In this document: positions 40,262-50,716 of the stretch, piece after piece | Numbering within the stretch: the first letter of the stretch is position 1 | Layout of the letters: every line of letters begins with the position of its first letter | Assembly: GCA_022925895.1 (NCBI GenBank) | Contig: JAKSYS010000048.1 | Span: 99,099-163,098 of the forward strand | From: Fragilaria crotonensis | Lineage: Eukaryota; Bacillariophyta; Fragilariophyceae; Fragilariales; Fragilariaceae | Direction of reading: 5' to 3' | Length of the DNA stretch: 64,000 nt | The notes under the pieces: generated by a model | Seen by the model: the letters and a program-made list of their open reading frames with translations, nothing else | Told to the model about the DNA's origin: nothing | Databases searched by the model: none | Translations under genes and position numbers: made by a program

Positions 40262-40960
40262 ATCCCGACTCAATTTCTTGACGTCCTCGCTGGTCGTATC
40301 TCACTCAATCTCGGTCGGATCAAGATGAAGGACATTGATTTGAGACCGGGCGATTCACACGCAACTTTCTGTCCAATCAGATTATGTTGTGGCCTTTATT
40401 TGAAGGAGTCCGAGTGATATTTGTATTATCACGGTGCGGTCCGAGTCCGGACTCGATTTCTTGACGTCCTCGCTTGTCGTATCTCACTCAATCTTGGTCG
40501 GATCGAGATGCACGACATTGATTTGAGACCGGGCAATTCACACAACTTTCTGTCAACTTAGATTATGTTGCAGCCTTTATTTGAAGGAGTCCGAGTGATA
40601 TTTGTATTATCACGGTGCGGTCCGAGTCCGTACTCCGCATCTTGACGTCCTCGCTGGTCGCATCTCACTCAATCTTCGTCGGATTGAGATGAAAGGCATT
40701 GATTTGAGACCGGGAGATTCACACGCAACTTTTTGTCTCCTCAGATTTATGTTGTAGTCTTAGTTGAAATAGACGTACTAGCACTACTATTGCAATTATT
40801 GTATCATCACGGTGTGCTCGGCTCAATTTCCAGCAGTCATATCTGGTCATACCTCGCTCAATCTCGCTCGGATTGAGAAAAGTAAAGTTGATTTGAGACC
40901 GGGTGATTCACACGCAACTTTCTGTCTCCTCGCTCATCATTGGTTGGATCATGCTGGAGA
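40262..40960. repeat. Four degenerate ~185-bp tandem repeats
   Basis: Units start near 40262, 40449, 40629 and 40817; each contains CTTGACGTCCTCGCTGGTCG-like, ATCTCACTCAATCT, GATTTGAGACCGGG and GATTCACAC...AACTTTCTGTC segments. Similarity falls from the first pair to the fourth copy. Each repeat could be read as LDVLAGRISLNLGRI...DLRPGDSHATFC, but stops and length changes rule out a stable protein. Confidence 0.85.
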
Positions 40961-41151
40961 TGAGGGCTCTCCAACTTGCAGATTCTCATCGCAGTTGGTG
41001 AGTTGGAGAGATAGCCCAAACATTCCTACATGAAATACACGCAACAGGTGTACTGGAGCAATAGGTTATGAATGTTCGAAACTCCGAACTTGAATGTTTT
41101 GGCCGTGGCCACTTCAATTTTTTGAGGGGGCATGTCGACCTCATGGATTTC

Positions 41152-41204
41152 GAAGTTTCGAACATTCATAACCTATTGAATAGGTTATGAATGTTCGAAA
41201 CTTC
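41152..41204. repeat. 53-bp perfect palindrome (26-bp arms, 1-bp centre)
   Basis: Arms 41152-41177 and 41179-41204 are exact complements around G41178. It is the right-hand partner of the hairpin at 39931-39986. Confidence 0.88.
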
Positions 41205-41441
41205 AAAACTTCAATGTTTTTTTTTCTTGTATAACAACGGCCTTAAGAAAAATTTACTTCGAAAATTGAGACCTGAAAACTCAATTTTGAACATTCAGAT
41301 CGAAACGCATGCATTTGATGTTATACATAGATCGATAGTGTTCATTTAGAGCAATGCAAATGACATGACGTTTCGGTGAAATGCCAGAATTTTCTCGACT
41401 GAAAGTTTAAGTGGGACTACTATATTCGGACGGAGGGAGTA

Positions 41442-42107
41442 ATAAGCACTGATATAATGCAAACTTCGAGGGAAAAAAGAAGAAGATTGCGAGTTGCAGC
41501 ATGCATCGAGACGTATGCATAGACTATTATAGCAGTAGAGTGGTACACATATAGGGAGTTCCCAAGTATGCTTACTCGTACAACACATTCCGGCAATATG
41601 CCTATTTGCTTGTCGGGGCGATATGAGTCTTCCGGATCTGGCTGCAAACGTCAGGCTGTGACAATCTGAGAGGTGGGAGCAACAGGATGCACAACATAAG
41701 CAAACTTTCAACAAGAACACAGGATATTGATCAGAGTGTTCCACGCTGTCTGCTGTGGAAGTGCCTGCAAACGTAGGTTTTTGATCATCAGGAGCATTCA
41801 TTCGGGCCGCCCGGCGATTAAGCTTATGCCCTGTAGTGGGGACATCCCTTGCGCCTTCGAGTTGCATCAAAAAATTGCGTTTGAGTAACACTGACCAAAC
41901 TTGGAGCAGCGCATCACCACTTATCTGTCACAAGCAAATTCTGCACTATACATCGGCAATGAAAGTGCGACAGTAAAGGAAAAGCACCATCCTTTAACGC
42001 CGAGAACGAGCTGAAACACTACGAGTCTGACCAGAATACCATTCAATACTGGAACTTTAACAGTTGAGCAATCATGTCTGATTTGTGATGAGTGATGATG
42101 CCATGGC
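41442..42107. other. No supported gene between MITE and transporter
   Basis: A 180-codon minus frame runs from 41891 into the MITE, has many cysteines and no domain, and was not accepted. The region lies downstream of the transporter gene and probably holds its 3' UTR. Confidence 0.35.
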
Positions 42108-43436
42108 TTACACCAAATCAAATGCTTGCAAGGCCATGGAAGCAATAGCAATGACAGGCAGCATAGCAGTCCCATAAAGCCAAAACAAGAACTTGGCCAT
42201 GGAAGCTGCCTCCTTTCCTCGGTTGGCAACCTGCAACATGAGCACAGAATTCTGAGCTGGTGGCATGCAGCTCTCCAGTAGCATGACAAACCATAGCATA
42301 GGATTGTCGGAGGAACTTTCAATTATACCTGTTCTTGCCATAGCCCTCAGCAGAAGCACCATAGTAGCGGGGAGAGGAGAGCGACGGAAACGCAAGTCCA
42401 CCGGGAGATGAGCCTTCCACCCTGAGCATTAGTAGCATATTCGGTGGTGGTGGCGATGCTCGCCTTTGCAACACCCATGGCGAGGGCAGGTTAACACCAG
42501 CAAGGCAAGTGGGTTTGCAGCTCGACCCAAGTGTTGAAAGCTATCATAGAAGACTCCCAATGGGGCGGTCTCTTCCGATGAGGTACTAAGAAAGAGTGAC
42601 AGAAGCGGTGATACGGCTAGGATCAAACCAGTCATGACGCCAATAACTGGTGGAGGGAGGAGTCGTTTCAACCCCGCACGCATTCTTGGCGAGGCACCGT
42701 CAACTCCACATTTTTTGCTTCGAACCAAAACTGCAAATCCAAGGGACCAGAAGAATGGTGTCACGCCGACCAAATACAGCGAGATGTTTGCATTGCATTT
42801 GGCAAGCATATCGGGTTGATGACGAAACAGAGATTCGGCGAACATGAAAGGTAGCACTCCAGAATTGCCGAAGGAGCATGACATGAGTGTTGCGTCACTA
42901 TCAATTCTGAACAGTGGCAGAAGCCAGTGCTTTGATATCCAAAACATGAGAAAAGAGTGGAAGACCGCTAAGAGCGGGACACTCATGGAGCTTCTCTGCA
43001 GTCCATATGTGGTGACAGTCTTGAAGATGCCGGTGCCCAGAAAAAGCGGCAACAAAACTGTGAAAGTGGCTTGGCTGAGCGCTCGAACCGTATCGGCAGA
43101 AAGGTATTCGCAGTGGACGCACGTTGCCCCGACGCAACCTGCCACTCCGAGCTCAGCCATGGCTTTTCCAGCCGCACGCAACGCAGCACTGTTGCGTCCG
43201 CCAGGAAGACTTTCCATGATTCCCGAAATTACAAACGACATCTTTGATAGGTGGTCGTTTCGCAGTATTCCGGTGAATGTTTGTAACGTCGCATGCGACT
43301 GCGAATCTCGCTCTGGCCAACTAGATACTCGCACAAGTCCTTCTGCAATCAAGGACTGCAAAGTACTCTCATTAGATGTGAAGCGCTTCCGTTTTGGAGG
43401 GGGCAGATCCTCTGCAAACCGTTGACCACCAAGCAT
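42108..43436 (-). CDS. Auxin-efflux-carrier/PIN-like membrane transporter, frame uncertain in the middle
   Basis: From the ATG at 43434-43436 the protein shows AEC family features: LSADTVRALSQATFTVLLPLFLGTGIFKTV (TM1-2), SFGNSGVLPFMFAESLF, YLVGVTPFFWSLGFAVLV, LLPPPVIGVMTGLILAVSPL, GRAANPLALLVL. The classic C-terminus follows at 42340-42108: NPMLWFVMLLESCMPPAQNSVLMLQVANRGKEAASMAKFLFWLYG. Between them (about 42370-42485) the first frame hits a stop at 42429, while another frame reads PALAMGVAKASIATTTEYATNAQGGRLISRWTCVSVALLSPLLW, which fits the family well. Either two compensating indels occurred, or an 84-nt GTGTTA...GGAAG intron removes the stop. The family exports small organic anions such as auxins. 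The N-terminal 70 residues are polar and cytosolic. Confidence 0.75.
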
Positions 43437-43866
43437 CACTCCCGACTCAGGGCGTGCCAATTGCCAAATCTTTAGTTTTCCTGTTTTCCGTGATGCGTGA
43501 TGCCATCACATTAGCGAGGATGCGCCACCTGCAACGCAACAAAAAAAAAAACTGTATGTCGTATACTAGACCGACAGGTAGCACTGGAGCACTGTCCTAT
43601 GGGCTGGGGTGTATGCAAACTCAAGAATCCAGTTTCCAAGTACAGTAAATACTCGTACCACTACCGGTAGTAATAGTTGCACTATTGATCCTACGAGTAT
43701 GCATGTACACAAGTATGTCTGTTTGGCGTGGAAGCAGGCATCGCCCTCCACCCTCCGTCGACGAGGCGAGCACGGTCGAACATCAAATACTATCCTCTTT
43801 TGTAACCACTGAGGGTGCCGTCCATAGTCCATACGCAAAGCTCGTTATCTCCTTGTCAATCATATC
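43437..43866. promoter_or_regulatory. Divergent promoter region of transporter and PRL1 genes
   Basis: 430 bp with an A10 run near 43543-43552 and GTAC/TACTACC words at 43558-43710. It must serve two genes that face apart. No specific factor site was assigned. Confidence 0.4.
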
Positions 43867-45223
43867 ATGTCTTCACCTTTCCCCCGAATCGGCTCGATTG
43901 TCTTTGAAACGCGCTCGCGAATGTTTGATCGCACTCCGCAAGATGCGTTTCTTCCGTCGGTGGACAAACATTTGCAAGAAGTAGCTGTCGCTCGACGCCT
44001 TCGAACGCAGTACAATCAACAGATTTTCGTTCTACCTGAGAAGAAACAAGAGACTGCGCTTGTCGTCTCAACGACTGGAGAAACAACGAAACGGCCGTCG
44101 TCTCTGTCGACGGCAGGTGTACTAGCACGATTACAATTGCAAAAGGAAGCCGAAGAGAACAAGCCTCAGGGTATTTTAGTCAAGGCCAAGCAGCAGGCGA
44201 CCATTCCAACTCCCAAATGGCATGCTCCGTGGAAGTTGTCAACTGTCCTGTCGTCACATTTGGGATGGGTCCGCTGTGTCGCTTTTGATCCAACAAATGA
44301 AATGTTTGCGACAGGAGGAGGAGACCGAGTCATCAAAGTATGGGACCTTGCCAAGTCCAGTGTCGGTGCTTCGGATGCTCTCAAAATCACACTCACGGGT
44401 CACATTTCTCCGGTCCGCGGATTGGCCTTTCGGATCGGCATCCATACCTCTTTTCAGCCGGAGAGATAAGCAAGTAAAATGTTGGGACCTTGAGACGAAT
44501 CAAGTTATTCGGCATTACCACGGTCACCTGTCGGGAATCTTCGCTCTTTCCTTGCATCCAACCTTGGATGTCTTGGTTACTGGTGGTCGTGATGCTGTCG
44601 CTCGGGTCTGGGATATTCGCAGCAAGAATCAAATTCACGTCTTGTCCGGTCATGACAATACGATTGCCTCTATCCTCACGAAAGCGACCGACCCGCAAAT
44701 CATTACGGGGTCGCATGATACCACCATCAAAATGTGGGACTTGGCTGCCGGAAAGTGCTTCACCACTCTCACGCATCACATGAAATCGGTTCGCGCCTTG
44801 ACACAACCATCCTTTGAACATACCTTTGTCAGCGGTGCTCCAGATTGTTTGAAGAAGTGGCAGGGCAAGGATGGACGTTTCATCAAGAGCTACCGCGGTC
44901 ACAACGCCGTCGTCAACGCACTTGCAGTCAATGACGACGGCGTTTTATCAGTGGCGGCGATGACGGATCGCTTCAATTTCGGGATTATGAAACTGGGTAC
45001 TGCTTTCAGAACATCGACGGTCGCGCAGCCTGGCTCTCTAGAGGCGGAAAATGGGATCTTCGCGTCGGCCTTTGATTTGACTGGAACGCGATTAATAACA
45101 TGCGAGGCTGACAAATCAGTCAAAATTTGGAAACAAGACGACGAAGCGTCCGACGAGTCGCATCCGATAGATATGTCCAGCTGGAGGAAGGAGTGCATCG
45201 CCGAATCGAAAATGAGATACTAG
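43867..45223 (+). CDS. PRL1/PLRG1-type WD40 splicing factor, two single-base gaps
   Basis: ATG at 43867. The first 190 residues ([33 protein letters not shown] ... [13 protein letters not shown]) and the rest to 45223 ([43 protein letters not shown] ... [16 protein letters not shown]) are in different frames. The missing link is still legible: inserting one T after 44430 and one G after 44465 gives [21 protein letters not shown], the expected family sequence. About 450 residues and seven WD40 blades, as usual. PLRG1/PRL1 is a core component of the Prp19 (NineTeen) complex that activates the spliceosome in the nucleus. Since this factor is normally essential and single-copy, base errors in the assembly are more likely than decay unless a second copy exists. 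Confidence 0.9.
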
Positions 45224-46498
45224 ATCGGTGGTCGCAGTCGAAGGAGCGAGTGCTCTTTGGAGGAGCATTGTCTCTTCGTAAGGCGACGCATAGACGGTTT
45301 AAGGATCTTGCAACACGGTCCAGCGAGTCTAGTATTGGGTCCTTAAATCAATGTTCCAGCTTTCTAGAATTACGCTTTCCGGTGGATGGGAGTTTGCGAT
45401 GCTTGCAAGTTCCAGAATGCGACAACTGTTAAGAGAACAAACGACATGTAAGCAGATGCAGATCCGACCAGTACATTGTCTATGTCATCTACAGTTCAAC
45501 CTGGAATCATGTGTACTGTTGACGAAGAATTGTGATCTTGTGTGCATTATGATCCCATTTGAATGAAGTTAACTAACATCAATCGTGAATTATTACCAGG
45601 CGTACTGTAGTACTTGTGCCAGTACTGTACTTGTACGTTGACTATCATTGCCTTGGCCCTGCTCCTGATAGTAGTGACGTACAATACTGGAGTACCAGGT
45701 TTTAGCTAGTAGTACTTCATAAAAGGATGTATGTATCATACTCTGAGTACCTGCTACAACGCACCTTAAAAAAACAAGTAGTAGTAGCGATTGTACTGTA
45801 CCTATAGACTGGGCATCCCTGGGCTTATGTCATAGTCATAGAGTATTGTCGTCGCAGTTTACTCGAGTATGACAAATGAGGGCATGTCGCGTCGCTCAAT
45901 TGCTCATATCCGGTCGATGACGACAAAGAGACAGCTTGTGTTTTCTCTCGCTCCATGCCTTGGTTTTCAGCTGCGCTGTGATGTCGACGTCATCACGGTC
46001 TGTCAATTCACTACAGCATACCAGGTACTGTACCTGGTACGAGTAGTGCTGTTGTACTGGAGCATGTTGTGCAGAATTCTACTAGGAGTAACATACTTGT
46101 ACTACCGTAGTGCTAGGGTAGAATCCGGTATCTCCGTAGCGTGTCACTTTACTACAGTACTTGTACGTACGGGTTGCTACGGTATTCCGAGTAGAAGGTA
46201 GTACTCCAGTACTAGGACTATACACTGGTAAAAAGTCATTCGTGTGGGTGGCCGGTCAAGCAGCTGCGCGCCTTCAGAAGGCCTTGTCGTTGTAAGGTGG
46301 AATACTCAGGCGTGGGAGTGACATTAAAGGGAAGGGCTTCTTTGCATTGTCGACTACGATAAGGGTAACTATGACGCCAATGCCGCGCTTGAGAGGATAG
46401 CGTGAAAAGACGAAGGATGCACTCATCACCTACCTAGCATAAGAAACCAAACTAGTCAACATGAAACGCAATTCGAACTTTATTGAAGCGAGTCTCTA
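45224..46498. other. Intergenic region, TACTG/GTAC-rich
   Basis: No supported gene. Palindromic GTAC blocks lie at 45600-45780 and 46015-46225. Open frames across them are by-products of the repeats. Both neighbours converge here, so this is not an obvious promoter, unlike most such blocks. Confidence 0.4.
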
Positions 46499-47188
46499 CT
46501 ATTTCGTTGAACCAAAGATTTGACGCGTTGACTCTTCTTGCAAAGGCTCGAGAAAACGTCTGTGTTCGAACAGGAACTTTCTCCAAGTCTGCCAATCCTC
46601 AGGGCGAGCGTAGTCAAACGGTGTGTGGCCTCGTTTGTCGCCAATCAACAATAGGGTAGGATCACGCTCCAACAAAAGCTTGGCGATATCGATTTGGACT
46701 TCGGGGTTCCAACAAATGTCGTGAAAGGGATTGCGACCACAGTCGTCGCTGATACGAACATCCAGCTTGACATCGACCAGAAGGAATACTGCAACATCTT
46801 TGAATCCTCGTCGGCATACCAAGTGCAACAGCGACTCGCCGAAACGATTGCAACAGTCCATCGTTTGTCCAGATTCATAGAGACTTTTGAGGCGTTGGAG
46901 GTCATCGTCGCGAGCTGCGTTCAAGACATGCATGTCGTACGCAGCAATTTGATCTTCCGTTACATCTGGGCAGTATCCAGGCAATGTCGACGCTGTTTTC
47001 ACTTCAGGTCGATATCCATACAAGGATTCCACCAAATCCTGGAGAAAGGCTGTGGGCTTCATGTCCTCTTCGTAATTGGGAAGAGGTTTTGACTCAAGCC
47101 TCTTGCGGATGTCTGCAGACTGATTGCTTGAGTCAGATTTCGTTCTCTTGGACGCTTGTTGTGAATCTGATGGAGAGTCTTCGCACAT
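46499..47188 (-). CDS. Ankyrin-repeat protein
   Basis: Intronless, 229 residues, ATG at 47186-47188. A polar, charged N-terminus with KRTK (possible nuclear signal) leads to MKPTAFLQDLVESLYGY, then three ankyrin-type repeats at about 85-205: YDMHVLNAARDDDLQRLKSLYESG, NRFGESLLHLVCRRGFKDVAVFLL and DDCGRNPFHDICWNPEVQIDIAKLLLERDP, then DKRGHTPFDYARPEDWQTW. The type is common in diatoms; partner proteins cannot be predicted. It has no signal or membrane segment, so it is cytosolic or nuclear. Confidence 0.82.
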   Translation of the reverse strand: MCEDSPSDSQQASKRTKSDSSNQSADIRKRLESKPLPNYEEDMKPTAFLQDLVESLYGYRPEVKTASTLPGYCPDVTEDQIAAYDMHVLNAARDDDLQRLKSLYESGQTMDCCNRFGESLLHLVCRRGFKDVAVFLLVDVKLDVRISDDCGRNPFHDICWNPEVQIDIAKLLLERDPTLLLIGDKRGHTPFDYARPEDWQTWRKFLFEHRRFLEPLQEESTRQIFGSTK

Positions 47189-48240
47189 GGTAAATTCCTT
47201 CCTTTTGCAAGAGCGCAGTAGTGCCTGATTCGTAATATTTATATCAGTGTTGCGTAAGCGGTTTGACGTATCAACTGGGTCATATGCTCAACGAACCGGG
47301 AGAAATGAGAAGGTTTAATGGAACCAGAACGGAACCAAAGGCGCGCGCTTTATAACCTTCCTGATCTCGGAATGTGGATGAACTATGCCGACTCTCGAAG
47401 ATGCTGCCGTGACCTCTTGTAATGGCTTTGGTTGTTTGAATGTCCTCGCTATTGCGATTGAGTTGCAGTTGCAGTTACTGAGCCGATTCGTGGTTTCTGA
47501 CTCGTCCAGCAGGGGTTCTCCAAAGAAGGAGTTTGTTGACTCATTCGACGAAAAGCGCAGCTGGGTGCTCGAACTTTCCTCATAGTACACATTATGATAA
47601 AGACAGCACATTCATGTTCTTCAGGTCCTAAATTGCAGTCGCTGATACTTTTTATTCATTGTGCGATTCGTGTATCTGGACAACGCGATCTGTGTATAGA
47701 CTTGACGCACAGGATCACGTCAGCATCTCACACTGGTCGGTGTTCTGTCCCCGCCTACGTGTACTGAGATGTCCTACGATTAGCTGGTAGGCGGAGTACT
47801 GTGGTCAGCTGCGAATAGCAGGTAGCAATGGCGTACTCCAGTACAGTACAGACCGTACCCACCGCACGCCCGTTGCACAGTCGGAAATTTCGTTTTCGGG
47901 AGTCTCGTACGAGGAGGACTGGTACGAGTGCTACTGTCGCTCAGAGTGATTCATACCCATGGCACGATTGGCACCACCTTCCGTCTTGAAATGCGTGGTA
48001 GACATGACGTATTGTACCTGGTACCAGGGACATCCCGAAAACCGGGTGGTCGAGGAAGTGGAGGACATAATTATGGAGCAATGCAATCAAATGACCGAAA
48101 TATTATAGAACTCTAGAAAAGAGCTCGAAAAATAATGCATCAATTGGATGGCAGATAGAACAGACACGCTGACAAAGAACGTTATATACGTATACAAACA
48201 CGGACAGTATTTGAAATCAATCGATGGAAAACGGTTATTT
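47189..48240. other. Intergenic region with weak small ORFs
   Basis: A 66-codon plus ORF (47385-47585, MPTLEDAAVTSCNGFGCLN...) and a 98-codon minus ORF over the same bases are open; neither has a recognised domain and at most one can be real. GTAC-rich DNA lies at 47760-48030. Confidence 0.3.
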
Positions 48241-48259
48241 AATTAGGAATCATTGCAAT

Positions 48260-48690
48260 GTAGGCTGGCGCGCGAAGAGCTAGGCAGGCGCGCAACTGTT
48301 TATTCATCGGTCGGCCGGCGCGCAACGGCAAAAAGTTCAATAAAAATCCCGGTTCATTATTTCGGTTCATAAAGAATCCCGGTTCATTGTTCCGGTTCAT
48401 TAAGTATCCCGGTTCATTTTTCCGGTTCATTAAGAATCCCGATTCATTTTTTCGGTCATTTAGAATACGGTTATTTTCTTCGGTTAATTAAGAATCCCGA
48501 TTCATTTCTTTGGTCATAAGGAGTCCCGGTTCAATATCTGTATTCTTAACAAATCAGGTTCATGAAACCGTGTTCATTAAAAATCCTGTTCATCAAAATC
48601 GGTTCATTAAAAATCTGGTTCATCATAATCGGTTCATCGGAAATCTGGTTCATCGAAATCGGTTCAATGGAAATCGTGTTCAGAGCGATG
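48260..48690. repeat. ~30-bp minisatellite next to a GGCGCGC triplet
   Basis: About eleven degenerate units from 48341 to 48685, based on GGTTCATTAAGAATCCC then GGTTCATT(T)TTCC; the second half diverges to GGTTCATCGAAATC. Just left are three GGCGCGC words at about 48268, 48287 and 48317, each followed by AA/GAA. In one minus frame the array reads MNRNNEPGFF repeats. Open frames here are repeat products, not genes. Confidence 0.8.
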
Positions 48691-50716
48691 TCCTTACATC
48701 CAAACTTGAGCTTGCGGCCGGCGGCAGAAGGAATATTGGCGCCTTCCATCTTCTTATGGCGTTACATGATCGTTATAAATATCCACAAATCCCGTTAACA
48801 ACATTATTTTTTTGTTCAGGTGTCTGTGCCTAAGATATATTTTGGGACAAAATTCGAGGAGCTCTGCCTGGCAGTACAGTACTTCTGTACCGGTTCCGCC
48901 ATGCTCCCAACAAGAATCACTCGTATCCCCAAAAACTTGAAATGTTTGGGTTAACCTGAATTCCGGATGTCCCAGGTACAAGTACCGATGCAGTAGATAG
49001 TACATATGCATAGTATGACATACCGCCATAGCACCTATTCCTTGTACCTCGTACGACATACGTACATGTACCACCTACAGCACAGTACCATACGTACGAA
49101 GAGAGGGATTCTTGCGATCCTGGGTTTGAAGAAAATGTTTCAGGTCGCATACGGCATTCGGCATACAGTACAATCTAGACTACTGATAGATTCTGCGTGC
49201 GAGCGCGGAGTGGAGGCCAGACCATGGTTAAATCGGGCGCACGCCAGACCGGGGTCGCAGACAGGTGGTGACGTCACGGTGACGGTATCGGTAGCTACAG
49301 TACGAACGTTGACCGGTGCTACGGTTTCAGGACTACTGGATGCTACGCTAGCGGCAGAGGAAGCGGGAGTGCTAGTAGCAAACGCGACGGTATACGCGTG
49401 GGAGTCTACTGGACGGGTATACTGAGCTACGGTATGACTAGGCGTAACTACAGTACATGTAGACGTAGACACAGTGCTAGTAGGCGAAGCAACTGTGCTA
49501 GTATCTGTAGGTACGATGCAAGTAGATGGTGCTACGTTGCGCGTAGGTGACACTACAGTATGTGGACGTGGGTTGAGTCCTACGGTGACGTCGGTAGCCA
49601 AGTGGGTACTAGTACACTGGCTATCGCTACAGGACTGAACCATGATGACGGCGGGTAAAAAGTCGTCATGGTCAGTTACGCTGCGAGTAAAATTGTACAT
49701 TGTTAAAATCGGTGGCCGGACTAAATAAATTTACAGGTTGACAAATTTGTGAGAAAATCGTTGATCACAAGTGAGTGATCAACTTCGTTTGATGAGTGTT
49801 TCTGAGGAACACTCAGGAACACAAATGAAACGGTGCACGTCTGAAGAGTGCACGTCTGAAAAGGTGTACGTCTGAAGAGGTCGTACGAGGCCGAGCGTTG
49901 GGCGAGAAAATGGTCGTTTATGCAACGAACGACATGAAAACGATCGTTGCAATTTCTGAGTGGGATATGATTCCCGTACGACAGTAACGATACGACGTAT
50001 ACTGTTTACTAGCCTAATGTGAAGTGTCATACTGAATAATGTAGATAGTAAAAATACGTAGGAGCGGTACTAAAAGTCTGTCAACTACCAGGTACCGTAG
50101 ACAAGAACCTTCAACCTTGACGTACTCGGAGTACGACGTGTTGTAGTGTTGTAGTATCACCGTATCAACTGCAGTACCTGGTACCTGGTACCCGTAGAAG
50201 TTGTGTGAAAATGCGTCGACTACAGTAACCCTATGTCCTCTACTACGGTAGCTAGTAGGAGGGCACTGTTTCAAATTTCAAACTATCGATGCCAACATTT
50301 AAACATTTATTAAATAAGCTCTCTCTACTAGTATGACATAGTAGTAGCGCACCTTGATATGGACCAGGACTCGGGTTACAGGTTACAGGTTACAGGTTAC
50401 AGGTACAACAGTCCTGCACTGTTAAAAAATAGCACATCGAGAAACCTTCCACCAGAAAACAATTGGAGACTTGAAAAGTCGGCCACGGTGACCGTAAACA
50501 TGAGTGTTGTCACGCATTCGACAAGTATGCGCAAAATTGTATCACTCGATGGTAACCCGCAGGAATGGGACTCATCTCCGATCGGCCGAAACGAAGTTAG
50601 TTGCACACTCCGAGGAGGCATAGTTGAGCTATATGGCTCGTGGAAATGGACTACACGGATACCTACAATTATCACAACTCTGACTTTGCGTTGGGGCAAT
50701 TCTGACGCTTCTTTGT
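48691..50716. other. 2-kb intergenic stretch; low-complexity and a 7-bp repeat
   Basis: A minus ORF at 49140-49700 is Thr/Ser/Val-rich (STVASPTSTVSTSTC) because of TACNGTA-type repeats and is not accepted as a gene. A TGACGTCA lies at 49269-49276. At 50374-50401 there are four exact GGTTACA units. A plus ORF from 50359 crosses this repeat and then overlaps the hydrolase gene end; its middle part (50440-50710) might be coding but has no known domain. Confidence 0.35.

Larger units (their letters stand above)
39893..41242. mobile_element. Harbinger-type foldback element inserted in the mariner MITE
   Basis: 1,350 bp with long inverted ends: GGCCGTTGTTATACAAG... at 39893 and its complement ending 41242, the match continuing about 60 bp with a few changes. 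TTA flanks both sides (39890-39892 and 41243-41245), the 3-bp target duplication of PIF/Harbinger. Each end carries a hairpin made of the same 22-26-bp word. The centre holds four degenerate ~185-bp tandem repeats. No transposase; the open frames inside are repeat artefacts. Confidence 0.82.
39325..41439. mobile_element. Tc1/mariner-type (Stowaway-like) MITE, split by another element
   Basis: Ends are inverted copies starting CTCCCTCCGTCCG (left 39325; right ends 41439), about 30 of the first 33 bases matching, directly flanked by TA on both sides (39323-39324 and 41440-41441). CTCCCTCC ends and a TA duplication are the Stowaway/mariner signature. Without the inner element (39893-41242 plus its TTA) it would be about 760 bp. 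No transposase is encoded. Confidence 0.85.

Noticed and set aside
40178-40417. 79-codon ORF in the foldback element
   Set aside because: It covers only the first tandem unit; other units have stops and length changes, so no protein is maintained.
41346-41891. 181-codon minus ORF, Cys-rich
   Set aside because: Its 3' third is MITE terminal sequence and the rest shows no domain or start-site support.
45869-46201. 110-codon plus ORF
   Set aside because: Covers a palindromic GTAC block; no domain, and TAC/GTA-rich codons explain the open frame.
48341-48685. CRISPR-like array of ~30-bp repeats
   Set aside because: Units are contiguous and degenerate without unique spacers, no cas genes, and the genome is eukaryotic; it is a minisatellite.
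49140-49700. 186-codon Thr/Ser-rich minus ORF resembling a mucin
   Set aside because: Composition follows from TACNGTA-type repeats of intergenic DNA; no signal peptide or conserved block.
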